Source of the DNA: Cydia pomonella
Taxonomy: Eukaryota; Arthropoda; Insecta; Lepidoptera; Tortricidae
Direction: 5' to 3'
Assembly (NCBI RefSeq): GCF_033807575.1
Contig: NC_084724.1
Location: forward strand, 14,251,228 to 14,315,227
DNA: 64,000 bases
A program made the translations under genes and the position numbers. Below the pieces are notes generated by a model. That model searched no databases. It worked only from the letters and a program-made list of their open reading frames with translations, and was not told where the DNA came from. Positions 20,451-31,056 of this stretch are shown here, piece after piece. Position 1 is the stretch's first letter, and every line of letters begins with the position of its first letter.

Positions 20451-21800
20451 TAAAAATTGAAAAAGTTACACTTCCCGCAACCTCCGCAATACTCACAATC
20501 AAACACAAACCGCTAAATTCCTTATAACTTGTTATCGTTCAGGTTTAATTGTCATAAACCTTGTTACTTAGATTTTCTTCAAATACTACAGCAATGCATT
20601 CTGTCCACCACTGGGCAGTGATGTCTATATGTGGTAGGTAATTTCCTCTTAGAGCATCTATGAAGTTACCTTGATGATAAATGATACATTTAATGTATTA
20701 ATTCAGTGTATTTGACCAGATTATTTTTATTCTTTCGGGTAACAACTTGTACTACTCAACTATTGCCAAAGTGGCTTAAAATATGTACTTAAAGCTTGAA
20801 AAGGCGCAATATATCCTTCACTTTAATTTCTACTTGATATGGATTATAAAACGAACTTCCATCTGTACACGCTTTACTAAATGCATTGTAGAATCTACAA
20901 GTGATAATAACAAATCGTTATGTATTTAGTTGTTATGGAAACATTTCGATAAAGTATGGAAACTTTACAAACAACGCGCAAAGCGCTTTGCTTGACGGCG
21001 TAAAAACACAAAATGGATTCTCACTTCTTACCTGACGATATAATTAATTATTTCCTTTAATACTCGATTTGGGAGCAATTTCCGATTATGAAACACTGGA
21101 TTTCTCAAGTAATTTGATAATTAACAACAGGATTCGGACTTTGTAGATAGCCGCGTTTATGAAACCTGTTTGTACTTGTCACTAATGTCAATGTCACTGC
21201 ATACTTGTGTTTTCTGTGGAACGAATAACAAATTTCGCTAAACGTTTCCGTTTTGTACTTACTCTTTCGAGTTTTACGTTGTTATTTATTCAAAATCTCT
21301 TTTAAAGTATTTTTATTAAATTACTTTAAAATTATGATGTAATAAAATAATTATGTACAAATCGTGTTCACGACGCCATCTGTGGTGGAATAACTGTCTC
21401 ATTTCAAATGAGGTGCCACCTGTCGCGGAGCGGTTGAACTACTTGTAAGTTCACCTTTCGTCATACAAGCTCGACAAATTAAGTTTTATATGATAATTAA
21501 AGGAAGGGGTTCCACGAAATAAATAAAGTACAACCACATATATTTATTAGACTCGCTGCAAGTCTGCTTTCCTTTTCGTAAATTATCCTGAAAACAATGT
21601 TTTATTCAACCTATCGATTTCCAATAAAGATGTCAGGTTTGTTTGTTCCTCCACAGATGTCGCTACCAACCATATTTCAGATTTATTTGGTAAATTTATC
21701 TTATTAAATGTCCTGTTTTCAAGAAAGGATGACCACATTCACCATACGGAAGCCTCTTATTATATCCTTTGTGTAGTAAATATGAGTTGTGATATATATC
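20451..21800. other. AT-rich DNA, no gene recognised
   Basis: No ORF of note and no repeat family that I can name. I searched both strands by eye for missing GH1 exons without success. Confidence 0.4.
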
Positions 21801-21962
21801 TTATACCTTTAAACGAGCAATTCTTGTATATTATATCTGTATCAGCTGCTAGCCGGGGTAATCAGTAGAATGCATTGTATCGGTAACTTGCTATGGTATA
21901 AATGAGCGTTTCTACTCATGGTATCTTAATCAACTTATTATATAACTAATTAAAATTATGTA

Positions 21963-22009
<47 letters not shown>

Positions 22010-22403
22010 CTATATATATATGTAGACATAAATATCCGTACTGGTTCTAGACCTAGCTTACACATAATATTGAAATATTGTTTTATAATGTATTGCCTAC
22101 CTCAATATTCAATTCAATAATTAATCAGAGTAAAAAAAAAGGTTCTTTTTATATATTTGTTTAGCTAATTGTGTCTCAGTAAGTGCTCAATCATGTTCAC
22201 TAATGTATACCTACTATTCTGTAACTACCTTCTTAACTATTTACTTATATCAAGATTTGACCTTGTGGATTACTGTAATTGGCTTTATACACTTAAAATT
22301 TAAAATTGCACATGTAATTATTATAAGCTGTTGTAATCCTGAATAAATAAAATAAAATAAAATATATATATAATATATATATATATTATATATATATATA
22401 TAT
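21801..22403. repeat. Helitron-like 5' end fragment, (AC)n and (AT)n microsatellites
   Basis: ATCTTATACCTTTAAACGAG at about 21809-21828 is the same 5' end as the Helitron-like copies nearby, but the similarity stops at once. A pure (AC)n run lies at 21966-22007 and TA-rich simple repeats at 22362-22403. Confidence 0.6.
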
Positions 22404-22870
22404 AGTACCTGGGCGACCGAGCTTTGCTCGGTTATAACTATTTATTGTAATATGGTGGTGTATAGGTAATACTCTGAACTACATTTTTTCACTAAATTAA
22501 ACTTGTCTAAAACAATAAAAATTAAAAAATATATATATGTATATAAACTTGAACATATATAAAAAAAAAAACAAAAGTTTGTCACCGGGCGAGATTCGAA
22601 ACCCATAACACTCGTTTAGCAGTCCGCGTTTTAACCCGCTGAGCCAGACGGACAGTGACCGATATCACGAAATTAGCGACCATATTCTGCGTCGAAAGAA
22701 AAGCATGAAAACTCGAAAACACGCGTTTTCCCAAACATAAGACTAATCTAGATCGATTGTTTACCCCCAAAAACCCTCATATACCAAATTTCAGCGAAAT
22801 CGTTAGAGCCGTTTTCGAGATCACAGAAATATATATATATACAAGAATTGCTCGTTTAAAGGTATAAGAT
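22404..22870 (-). mobile_element. Helitron-like non-autonomous element with tRNA-like core
   Basis: On the minus strand it begins CTTATACCTTTAAACGAGCA, ends in a hairpin ACCGAGC/GCTCGGT followed by CGCCCAGGTACTA, and contains a tRNA-like stretch with CTGGCTCAGCGGGTTAAAAC (A-box region) and GGGTTTCGAATC (B-box region). A 5' TC-type start and a 3' hairpin a dozen bases from the end fit Helitrons. No Rep/helicase is present. Confidence 0.6.
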
Positions 22871-23183
22871 AAGATTTATATGGGGGTTTTGGGGGTAAAC
22901 AATCGAATCTAGATTAGTCTTATGTTTGGGAAAACGCGTGTTTTCGAGTTTTCATGCGTTTTTCTATCGACGCAAAATATGGTCGCTAATTTCATATCAT
23001 TAGTCATGGTCCGTCTGGTCCAGCGGGTTAAGACGCGAACAGCAAAAAAACAATCAGTATTAAGGGTTCGAATCCCGCCCAGTAACTAACTTTTGTTTTT
23101 TTATATGTTCAAGTTTATATATAATTTTTTTTAAATTGTTTTTAGACAAATTTAAAAAAATGTAGTTAATGTTTGAGATAACA
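22871..23183 (+). mobile_element. Second Helitron-like copy, inverted, 3' end missing
   Basis: Repeats the centre of the previous element in opposite orientation (GGGTAAACAATCGAATCTAG, CAGCGGGTTAAGACGCG, GGGTTCGAATCCCGCCC). It stops at the left end of the Tc1-like element before the ACCGAGC hairpin. The two copies stand head to head. Confidence 0.6.
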
Positions 23184-23659
23184 ATATATACTCCTCAAAA
23201 GAAAATAAGGGCCACTGAGTTTTTTGGCTGTAACTTAAAACATACTTATTTTATACAATAATAAAAACCGGCCAAGAGCATGTCGGGCCACGCTCAGTGT
23301 AGGGTTCCGTAAAGTCAAAGTCAAAGTCAAAATATTCTTTATTCAAATAGGCCTAGCAACAAGCACTTTTAAATCGTCAAATTTTACAAATATCATCTTA
23401 ATCTAAATATCAGAGCAATTTATTGATGCAGTTATTATTGTTCTAAAAAAACATTGAACTATTATAGATATGGTAAACTTAATAATAAGAATTTCACAAA
23501 AAGATCGTCAAACATCAAAATTGTATAAAAATACTAGTCTAGAACCTTTCTAGAATAAAATCTAAATGTCAAAAAATACGGTAGGTATATATATACATTG
23601 AATTATCAATTTCATCATTAATAACATAACAATAAATAATTCATTCTTTACAATCACAC

Positions 23660-26497
23660 TTAATCCCACGGTGTTTCATCATTCATGTAGTCTTGTGTGC
23701 TATAATAGGCTTTAGAGATAAGCTTACGTTTTACATAATTTTTAAATTTACTAACAGACAATTCAGTTATAATATTAGGAAGTTTATTGTAAAATCTTAC
23801 ACAATTACCCATGAATGATTTCTTAATTTTATGGAGCCTAGTGAAGGGCACTGCGAGCTTATGCTTATTTCTAGTATTAATATTATGTATTTCACAGTTT
23901 TTCTTAAAACTGGCAATGTTTTTATGTACATACAGAATATTCTCATAAATATATTGACAGTGCACTGTCATTATGTTAATGTCCTTAAACTTATCTCTAA
24001 GTGTGTCTCTATGGTACATTTTATATATTGCACGAATAGCCCTCTTCTGCAGAACAAAAATGGTATTTATCTCTGAAGCACTACCCCATAGTAAAATACC
24101 ATATGACATAATGCTATGAAAGTAACTAAAGTAAACTAATCGAGCTGTTTTCACGTCTGTTAACTGACGGATCTTGCTCACTGCAAAAGCTGCAGAACTC
24201 AGTCTATTCGAGAGATTAGCAATATGGGGACCCCATTGTAGTTTAGAATCTAAAGTTATACCAAGAAAAACTGTGCTATCTACTAGTTCCAATTCCTCAT
24301 CCTTGACAATGACACCTGTTTGCTCATTCCTTATGTGACTTGTAACAAACTTAATGCACTTAGTCTTTTTCTCATTTAACAATAAATTATTAACATTAAA
24401 CCAATTTACTACTTTAGAAATAGCATTGTTTACATCACTGCAAGCTTGTTGCTGTCGTTTGACTTTGAAAATAAGTGAGGTATCGTCTGCAAACAATACT
24501 ATGTCATGGTGGGTCTTTACAAGGTAAGGCAGGTCATTAATGTAGATAAGGAACAGGAACGGCCCCAATATTGATCCCTGCGGTACACCCATAGAGACCA
24601 ATGACCCCGGTGATCGCTGTCCACTCACATCAACCCTTTGTATTCTACCGTGTAAGTAAGACTTTATTAAATTCAGTGCCGAGCCTCTTACTCCATAATA
24701 GTGCAGTTTCCTGATCAATGTTTCATGACAGACGCAATCGAAGGCCTTAGATAAGTCACAGAAGATACCTAAAGCATCCTGTGACTCCTCCCAGGCATCG
24801 AAGATCTGTTTAATTAGCTCAACACCAGCGTCGGTTGTTGAGCGACCCCGTGTAAAACCAAATTGTTTGTTGTGCATTAGATTATTAATGTTAAAATGTT
24901 TCAATAACTGACTCAAAACTATTTTTTCAAAAATTTTGCTGAATGTTGGTAACACTGATATCGGTCTAAAGTTAGTGGGGTCGGATGTGCTACCTGATTT
25001 AAATAAAGGAGTGACTTTACTATGTTTCATTAGATCAGGAAACTCACCGCAGTCAACACTGTTATTAAATATAACTACCAGGTCAGGCGCTACAACTTCT
25101 ATTAAGGATTTGACAGTATGAACGGAGACTCCCCAAAGGTCACTAGTTTTTTTTACATTAATTGATTTAAACGCCTTTAATATATCTGAGGCACTCACAT
25201 GTTCAAAATTAAGGTTTCTAGTACATTCTGGGACATTCTCTTCTAACAGTGTAACGGCAGACGAGGGTGATGAATTTAAGTTCTTAGTTGTGGAAGCTGG
25301 TACCTCGGTGAAGAATTTTTCAAATTCTGTTGCTACATCTAAACTGGAATCTACGATTTTGTCATCAATTTTTAGTTTAAGATCTTTCATCCTTTGCTTT
25401 GATCTACCAGTCTCCACATTAATTACTTTCCACGTTGTTTTAATTATATCAGAGCTAGTTTTTATTGTTTGACTTAAATAATTACGCTTAGCGATATGGC
25501 AATCTATTTTAAACTTCTTCGAATATTGTTTAACATATTCCTTAAATTCATCACTCGTATTGAACCGCCGTTCCTCATACAAGGCATACAATGCACGTCT
25601 TCGTTGATGTAACTCTGCAGTAGCCCACTCACTAAAAACTGATGCATCACTAACCGACCGACCGACCGATTTTGTAGTAAATATCGCATTATAATTTTCC
25701 ATAAAAGTGTGAAAGAATGAATTATACATATCATTAGGACTCATGTTGGAAGACAGAAAGGGTAGCGCCTGAATTAAACTTTGTTTCATTCGTTCCACGC
25801 GGTCAGAGGTTACTGGTACAAAAGTTATTTGTTTTCGCAAGGTATTTTTCCTTACAGCCTCAAACACCATTAATTGGCCTAAGTGGTCTGATTCTAACTT
25901 GCTGATTACATTTTTAGCGGTAGGAAAAATATCAGTGAAAATATTATCTATACAGGTGGCACTAGTGGCAGTCACTCTAGTAGGCTCCATAAACATGTGG
26001 TTGAGATTACATGATTTGAAAAGATTCAACAATCTACAACTTATTGTTGAATTTTCCAAAATATTTACATTATAGTCGCCGCATATAAGTAATTTCTTAC
26101 TAGAAGGTGATATTTTAAGTAGGACGGATTCCATTATGCTTTCAAATATTTCAAAATTACTTAAAGGCGGCCTATACACACAGACAACAATAAATTGCTC
26201 CAATTCTACTGCACTTAGTTCTATAGTCCGCTCAACAGACATGGATACAATGTCCTTACGTTCCTTAAATTTTAACTGACTATTTAATATAATTAATGAC
26301 CCACCATGTATGGAACTAAGTCTGGTGAACGAACTGCCCACCTGGTGATTATTAAATTGAGGCATTAATTCATTTTTATTCAACCAATGTTCAGTAATAC
26401 ATAAAATATCAATATTATAATCATTCAAAAAAAGTTCAATCTGTAAATCTTTTCCTCTAATACATTGAATGTTTTGATGCACCAGGTGGATGTACAT
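23660..26497 (-). CDS. LINE ORF2: endonuclease and reverse transcriptase, 945 aa
   Basis: The protein begins with an APE-like endonuclease of about 215 residues, with ICGDYNVN and the terminal SDHLGQL motif. The reverse transcriptase has NFRPISVLPTFSKIFEKI, motif A CDLSKAFDC with its Asp, GVPQGSILGP, and the catalytic FADDTSLIF near residue 668. The C-terminal region ends WGSASEINTIFVLQKRAIR and onwards. It nicks target DNA and copies the element RNA there (target-primed reverse transcription) in the nucleus. No stop or frameshift is seen in 945 codons, and the catalytic residues are present. I place it in the CR1/L2/Jockey-like broad group without naming a family. An alternative downstream Met cannot be excluded. 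Confidence 0.9.
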   Translation of the reverse strand: MYIHLVHQNIQCIRGKDLQIELFLNDYNIDILCITEHWLNKNELMPQFNNHQVGSSFTRLSSIHGGSLIILNSQLKFKERKDIVSMSVERTIELSAVELEQFIVVCVYRPPLSNFEIFESIMESVLLKISPSSKKLLICGDYNVNILENSTISCRLLNLFKSCNLNHMFMEPTRVTATSATCIDNIFTDIFPTAKNVISKLESDHLGQLMVFEAVRKNTLRKQITFVPVTSDRVERMKQSLIQALPFLSSNMSPNDMYNSFFHTFMENYNAIFTTKSVGRSVSDASVFSEWATAELHQRRRALYALYEERRFNTSDEFKEYVKQYSKKFKIDCHIAKRNYLSQTIKTSSDIIKTTWKVINVETGRSKQRMKDLKLKIDDKIVDSSLDVATEFEKFFTEVPASTTKNLNSSPSSAVTLLEENVPECTRNLNFEHVSASDILKAFKSINVKKTSDLWGVSVHTVKSLIEVVAPDLVVIFNNSVDCGEFPDLMKHSKVTPLFKSGSTSDPTNFRPISVLPTFSKIFEKIVLSQLLKHFNINNLMHNKQFGFTRGRSTTDAGVELIKQIFDAWEESQDALGIFCDLSKAFDCVCHETLIRKLHYYGVRGSALNLIKSYLHGRIQRVDVSGQRSPGSLVSMGVPQGSILGPFLFLIYINDLPYLVKTHHDIVLFADDTSLIFKVKRQQQACSDVNNAISKVVNWFNVNNLLLNEKKTKCIKFVTSHIRNEQTGVIVKDEELELVDSTVFLGITLDSKLQWGPHIANLSNRLSSAAFAVSKIRQLTDVKTARLVYFSYFHSIMSYGILLWGSASEINTIFVLQKRAIRAIYKMYHRDTLRDKFKDINIMTVHCQYIYENILYVHKNIASFKKNCEIHNINTRNKHKLAVPFTRLHKIKKSFMGNCVRFYNKLPNIITELSVSKFKNYVKRKLISKAYYSTQDYMNDETPWD

Positions 26498-26571
26498 TCC
26501 ATGTTTGCAGTATTTTTCATCAGATTTACTAAAAGCTAAATTGCCAGAGACAGATTCTTTTGTCTTAAGAG

Positions 26572-26874
26572 CTAATTTAAATTATTGGTTATGACTGGAA
26601 CCAAAACCAAGTTCATACCGGTCTGCTCAATAGAAGCAGGATAAACTGCCAAATTTTTGGCAGAAATGTCAAACAAATATGATAGCGACAAAGCTATTTG
26701 TCTTTTATAATAATTTGAAAGGTATAACTTACCTTTAGTCCAAAAAACCATAGGCATATGGTATTTGCTAACAAATTTGTTAGTGTCAATTATACTAAAC
26801 TTATCACTATATGTACAAAGATTATATAAAAATATATTTAACTTACACCTAGTGTTATTTTCTGCCTCTGACAT
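26572..26874 (-). CDS. Short ORF upstream of LINE ORF2 (probable ORF1 C-terminus)
   Basis: A 100-residue frame (YHMPMVFWTKGKLYLSNYYK, SLSYLFDISAKNLAVYPA) that ends 75 bp before ORF2 on the same strand. I do not recognise a domain. Its place makes it part of ORF1 or a 5' piece of the LINE. The start codon lies only 12 bp inside the insertion, so it may be the tail end of a longer protein cut by 5' truncation. Confidence 0.5.
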   Translation of the reverse strand: MSEAENNTRCKLNIFLYNLCTYSDKFSIIDTNKFVSKYHMPMVFWTKGKLYLSNYYKRQIALSLSYLFDISAKNLAVYPASIEQTGMNLVLVPVITNNLN

Positions 26875-27710
26875 TTGATCACAATGTCCGTAGTTACTCT
26901 TCCGTCACAATAAGCTAAACTGGAGCTTAAAGTACAGTAAATTGTTAACCAAGGGATGAAACGGTACCTTTCACCTGAGTTAAACAAATAGGCAAATTTG
27001 CATACTGATTAGTACCTAATTAAAGTAAGTCTTTTTACTATGAAGGGAAAACTTTTTGCGATAACTCAAAAACAGCTAAACTGATCATGTCCGCTATAGT
27101 TTTCATTTAATGTCTTTCTTAAGCTCTACTTCCACGATTTTTTTCATATTTTTAGGACCTATGGTTCAAAAGTTAGAGGGGGGGGGACACATTTTTTTTT
27201 TCTTTCGGGGCGATTATCTCCGAATATATTCACTTTATCAAAAAATGTTTCTTGAAAACCCTTATTAGTTTTGAAAGACCTTTCCAACGATACCCCCTAC
27301 TCTAGGGTTGAAGCAAAAAAAAAAATTCACCCCCACTTTACGTGTAGGGGAGGTACCCTAAAAAAAATTAAATTTGTAGATTTTATTGTACGACTTTGTC
27401 GGCTTTATTGATTTATATCTCCATGCAAATTTTCAGCTTTCTAGCACTAACGACCACGGAGCAAAGCCTCGGACAGACAGACAGACAGACAGACATAGAC
27501 AGACAGACAGACAGACGGACATGGCGAAACTATAAGGGTTCCTAGTTGACTACGGAACCCTAAAAAATGACATTCTTTTTTTACAATTTAAGTGTACTTA
27601 TGTAACCATTAACGAATAAAAAAAAAGAATTTAAAGTTTTAATGAAAATTTACTTCTCTAATAAAAAAACTTAAAACTTAGAAATCACTGAAAATTAAAC
27701 AATAGTACAT

Positions 27711-27822
27711 TTTACAACTAGTGTGAAAAGAATGTCTTTTTACCACTAGTACCGAGGTATCTTGCCACGAGCTGAAAGGTACGAGTGGTAAAAAGACATT
27801 CTATTTCACACTAGTTGTAAAC
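27711..27822. mobile_element. Hairpin MITE between two A copies
   Basis: TTTACAACTAGTGTGAAAAG and the following GAATGTCTTTTTACCACT pair with AGTGGTAAAAAGACATTC and CTA.TTCACACTAGTTGTAAA. The arms are about 45 bp and nearly perfect. Confidence 0.75.
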
Positions 27823-27830
27823 GACGTTTT

Positions 27831-27885
27831 TAGGGTTCCGTAGCCAAATGGCATAAAACGGAACCCTTATAGTTTCGCCATGTCC

Positions 27886-27936
<51 letters not shown>

Positions 27937-28560
27937 CGAGGCTTTGCTCCGTGGTCGTTAGTGCTAGAAAGCTGAAATTTGGCATGGATATATAAATCAA
28001 TAAAGCCGACAAAGTCGTATAATAAAATCTAAAAATTTAATTTTTTTTAGGATACCTCCCCTACACGTAAAGTGGGGGTGAAATTTTTTTTTCGCTTCAA
28101 CCCTAGAGTGTGGGGTATCGTTGGAAAGGTCTTTCAAAACTAATACGGGTTTTCAAGAAACATTTTTTGAAAAAGTGAATATATTCGGAGATAATCGCTC
28201 CGAAAGAAAAAAAAAATGTGTCCCCCCCCCCTCTAACTTTTGAACCATAGGTCCAAAAACTATGAAAAAAATCATGGAAGTAGAGCTTAAGAAAGACATT
28301 AAATGAAAACTATAGCAGACATGATCAGTTTAGCTGTTTTTGAGTTATCGCAAAAAGTTTTCCCTTCATAGTAAAAAGACTTACTTTAATTAGGTACTGA
28401 TTATGCAAATTTGCCTATTTGTTTAACTCGGGTGAAAGGTACCGTTTCATCCCTTGGTTAACAATTTACTATACTTTAAGCTCCAGTTTAGCTTATTGTG
28501 ACGGAAGAGTAACTACGGAACCCTACACTGAGCGTGGCCCGACATGCTCTTGGCCGGTTA
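27831..28560 (-). repeat. Family A repeat, complete, inverted relative to its neighbour
   Basis: Plus strand starts AGGGTTCCGTAGCCAAATGG, has (TGTC)n at about 27884-27937, a C-run near 28224, and ends TGCTCTTGGCCGG. With the A copy ending at 27566 it makes an inverted pair separated by 265 bp. Confidence 0.9.
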
Positions 28561-29311
28561 TTTAATATAGTTGCGAAAAAATAATAAATTAATATATCAT
28601 TGCGATAAAATATGCTTGCTTCGAAGTTATTTTTGAACGAACCCATACTTTACAAATGACACTGACAGTGACAACATACTATTGGAATCAGCGCCATCGG
28701 CCTCGAGTTGAGAAACTAAATTGAATGCAGATAATTAATTATAATACTGAAACGACATTAATTAGAACCTTTAACATTATCAAAACAGAAGTACAAGACA
28801 TTACAGTATCAACAAACAGAAACAGATCATGCAACAAGAGTTTTAGTGCCAAATTTGTGATCTGCGACATGTGACCAAGGACACGTTTACAACTAAAATA
28901 TCATGAATTGTTTGAATATTTGAAGACTTTCAAGGATAATTAGAGGTAAAAGAAACATTAAATCACATTATTAGTTATGTTTAAGGTTATTTTTTGAACA
29001 AGAAGCTGATGAAATCTATAAATGTTACTAAATTATTAACATTTTGCAGGTCCCTAACAAATTGGCGGAAGGATAATATTCAATCAAAGCGGCTCCTAGG
29101 AAGTCAACCAGTCAATTACTATGTACATACAACTGCTGCTCAAGTGCCACGTTGATGACCATGTTTAGAAGAAATGATGATTATGTTTAACATTATGAAA
29201 AGAGAACTATATCAAATGAGGTCTAAGAAGAATTACTTGCTTTTGTGATTAAATGAGAATTAAAAAAATTTATATTTGTATTAAAACAAGGTTGATATCA
29301 GAAATATTTTA
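28561..29311. other. No gene recognised; possibly 3' flank of the recombinase element
   Basis: AT-rich with no ORF of note. It lies just downstream of the tyrosine recombinase and may be part of that element's 3' region, but I see no terminal repeat. Confidence 0.35.
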
Positions 29312-30470
29312 TTTTCAGTAATAATTATAGTTAATGGTACAATTAGTGCAGTTCATAGTTATGTTGTGAGTTCTTCCATGTAAATTAAGTGTCTGACTAG
29401 TCAGGCATGGTGTATTTTCAGGTTCCTGCTGTTGTGATAATTCCTGTGGGTCAAAGTTAGAGGGGCTATGTGTAATCCAAGTGTTGTTGGCATGTGACGG
29501 TCCTGGTTGGTTAACAGGGCTGGGTGTAACCAAAGTGTTGTTAGCATGTGACGGTCCTGGTTGAGGTTCAGTATTAACAGGTATATTAAGACCAGATTGG
29601 AATGTGGATGAAGAAAATTCTGTGGGCTCTTGCGGCTTTACATTAATTGATTTTGCAATTTGTTTTCCAATTTTTAATTTGTTATCAACGGAGTTTTCTA
29701 TGTATCCTTCTGCTACATTACTTGACCGCCAACCTCCATGCCTCTTCAAAGTTGTTATGTCAGCTCCTGAGTCGGCAAGTAATGTAGCAGAGGTTCTCCT
29801 AAATGCATGTCCAGTGTAAAGATTTGCATCAGGCAAATTTAAGTACTGAGCGATATCTCGGCATATTCCCAAACTTGTTTAAGCCTATTACCTGGGCAGT
29901 GCACCTTCCTCTTTGAAAATTCTGAAAGAAACGGTCACTTTTGCCCTTAGAAGACCGCAGACTCTGATATTTCTTGACTATTTCTGCAAATGGGCCGTCA
30001 ATAGTGAAGGATCTAGGAATTTTATTTTTTGTATTTGGTATTTTGACAAGAAGTATGTCCCCATGTGTTTCTATATCTTTTACTGATACATTTGTGTGCT
30101 CTTCGCGTCTGCATGCGCTACAGACTCCAAATATAAGAGCAACCTATGAACAAAGTTACATATTTATTATATATTGTACAATTGTTTATTTCATTCTATT
30201 TTTTTTAACTTCCTACTTTATTTTTAGAGTTAATTTACTTAAATTGTGTACATATTTTATTAGATTTATATTTAAGTTTATACCTTTGTAGCTAGATGTT
30301 GCTGATCTGGAGCTTCATTAATAAACGTCTCAATTTGTTCAGCTGTTAGTACCTTCGATTTTTTACTCTGAAATCCTGCACTTTGCCTTTTTAAGAAAGC
30401 AGTCAATCTGGTGTAAGTTTTTATATCTATGTCATGTTTTATATGCGTTAATGTGTTTAAATAATGTTAG
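29312..30470 (-). pseudogene. Tyrosine recombinase with an intron and a frameshift (Crypton-like)
   Basis: Reading from 30470 down, the frame KTYTRLTAFLKRQSAGF..SKVLTAEQIETFINEAP looks like the N-terminal part of an insect tyrosine-recombinase domain and reaches AAG|GTATAA at 30284/30283. An apparent 140-bp intron ends in CATAG at 30144, and the next exon continues in phase VALIFGVCSACRREE, with the first catalytic Arg. A one-base shift near 29855 moves the frame. The C-terminal catalytic part (29315-29870) follows with GHAFRRTSATLL, KRHGGW and VAEGYIE, i.e. the H-x-x-R, H/W and Tyr positions. Such enzymes cut and join DNA through a 3'-phosphotyrosine. A low-complexity tail (GPSHANNT twice) ends it. 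Host-domesticated recombinase is the alternative. No terminal repeats are seen. Confidence 0.7.
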
Positions 30471-31056
30471 AAGTTATTTCAAAAGGGTGGGCTGATTTAC
30501 TTTTAAACTTTTTTTTCTAGGCATACCTATGCTTGTATCATTCAGCCAAATCAAAGAACGATTTTTAGGAAAGTAAATATTTCATACATAGATACCTAAG
30601 ACAGAGTAGGCTATAAAATGCAAATTCTTAATATTTTTTCGTCATTTATATATTAATGAATACTTTAAATAAATACTCCTAGTATTCGTAAGCGTTTTTA
30701 ATTTCATAATTTCCAAGTAAAAAATCTAATATAAAATTACTGCGTTTCGAAAGTATAGTTTGGAACTAAAAAGTAAAAAGCACTAGTTCGAGAAATTGAG
30801 CTTCTCGCACGCTACGCAGCCACAATAAGTACCACTTTTTGAGCAACTGTATTAAAAAATTACTTTAAATCACTAAGTAACACTTTTGTTAGTAACGGGT
30901 ATGTCCTTCTCTTTTAACATTACATTCTTGTACCCTTGAGTGCATGCTTTCGCTTTTTCACATTCTTCTCTGGAATAGCATCCCAAGCCCTTTTAAAAAC
31001 GTTTAAGAGTTGCTGCTGGTTGTTAATCTCTTGCTAAATCTCCCTAACACGTCGTT
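30471..31056. other. 3' part of the Tc1-like element with broken transposase end
   Basis: Just past the transposase stop, another minus-strand frame resumes the family's C-terminus (QQLLNVFKRAWDAIP), with a further stop, down to about 30890. The rest to 30470 has no recognised feature. Confidence 0.5.

Larger units (their letters stand above)
23312..26886 (-). mobile_element. LINE (non-LTR retrotransposon), probably 5'-truncated, 6-bp target duplication
   Basis: TCCGTA at 23306-23311 and 26887-26892 flanks the insertion; in intact A copies it occurs once at this point. The 3' end carries three TTTGAC hexamers. Two ORFs lie in order 5'-26572..26874 and 26497..23660. The first ORF begins only 12 bp from the 5' junction, so the element has probably lost its true 5' end. 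Confidence 0.85.
23268..27566 (+). repeat. Family A copy split by a LINE
   Basis: The head CCGGCCAAGAGC..GGGTTCCGTA (23268-23311) and the body from GTAGTTACTCTTCC (26891) to CTACGGAACCCTAAAA (27566) are one A copy. The LINE at 23312-26886 divides it. The body keeps the G-run near 27179 and a GACA run at about 27470-27520. Confidence 0.85.

Noticed and set aside
29974..30291. Plus-strand ORF of 105 codons
   Set aside because: Antisense shadow of the tyrosine recombinase exon and intron.
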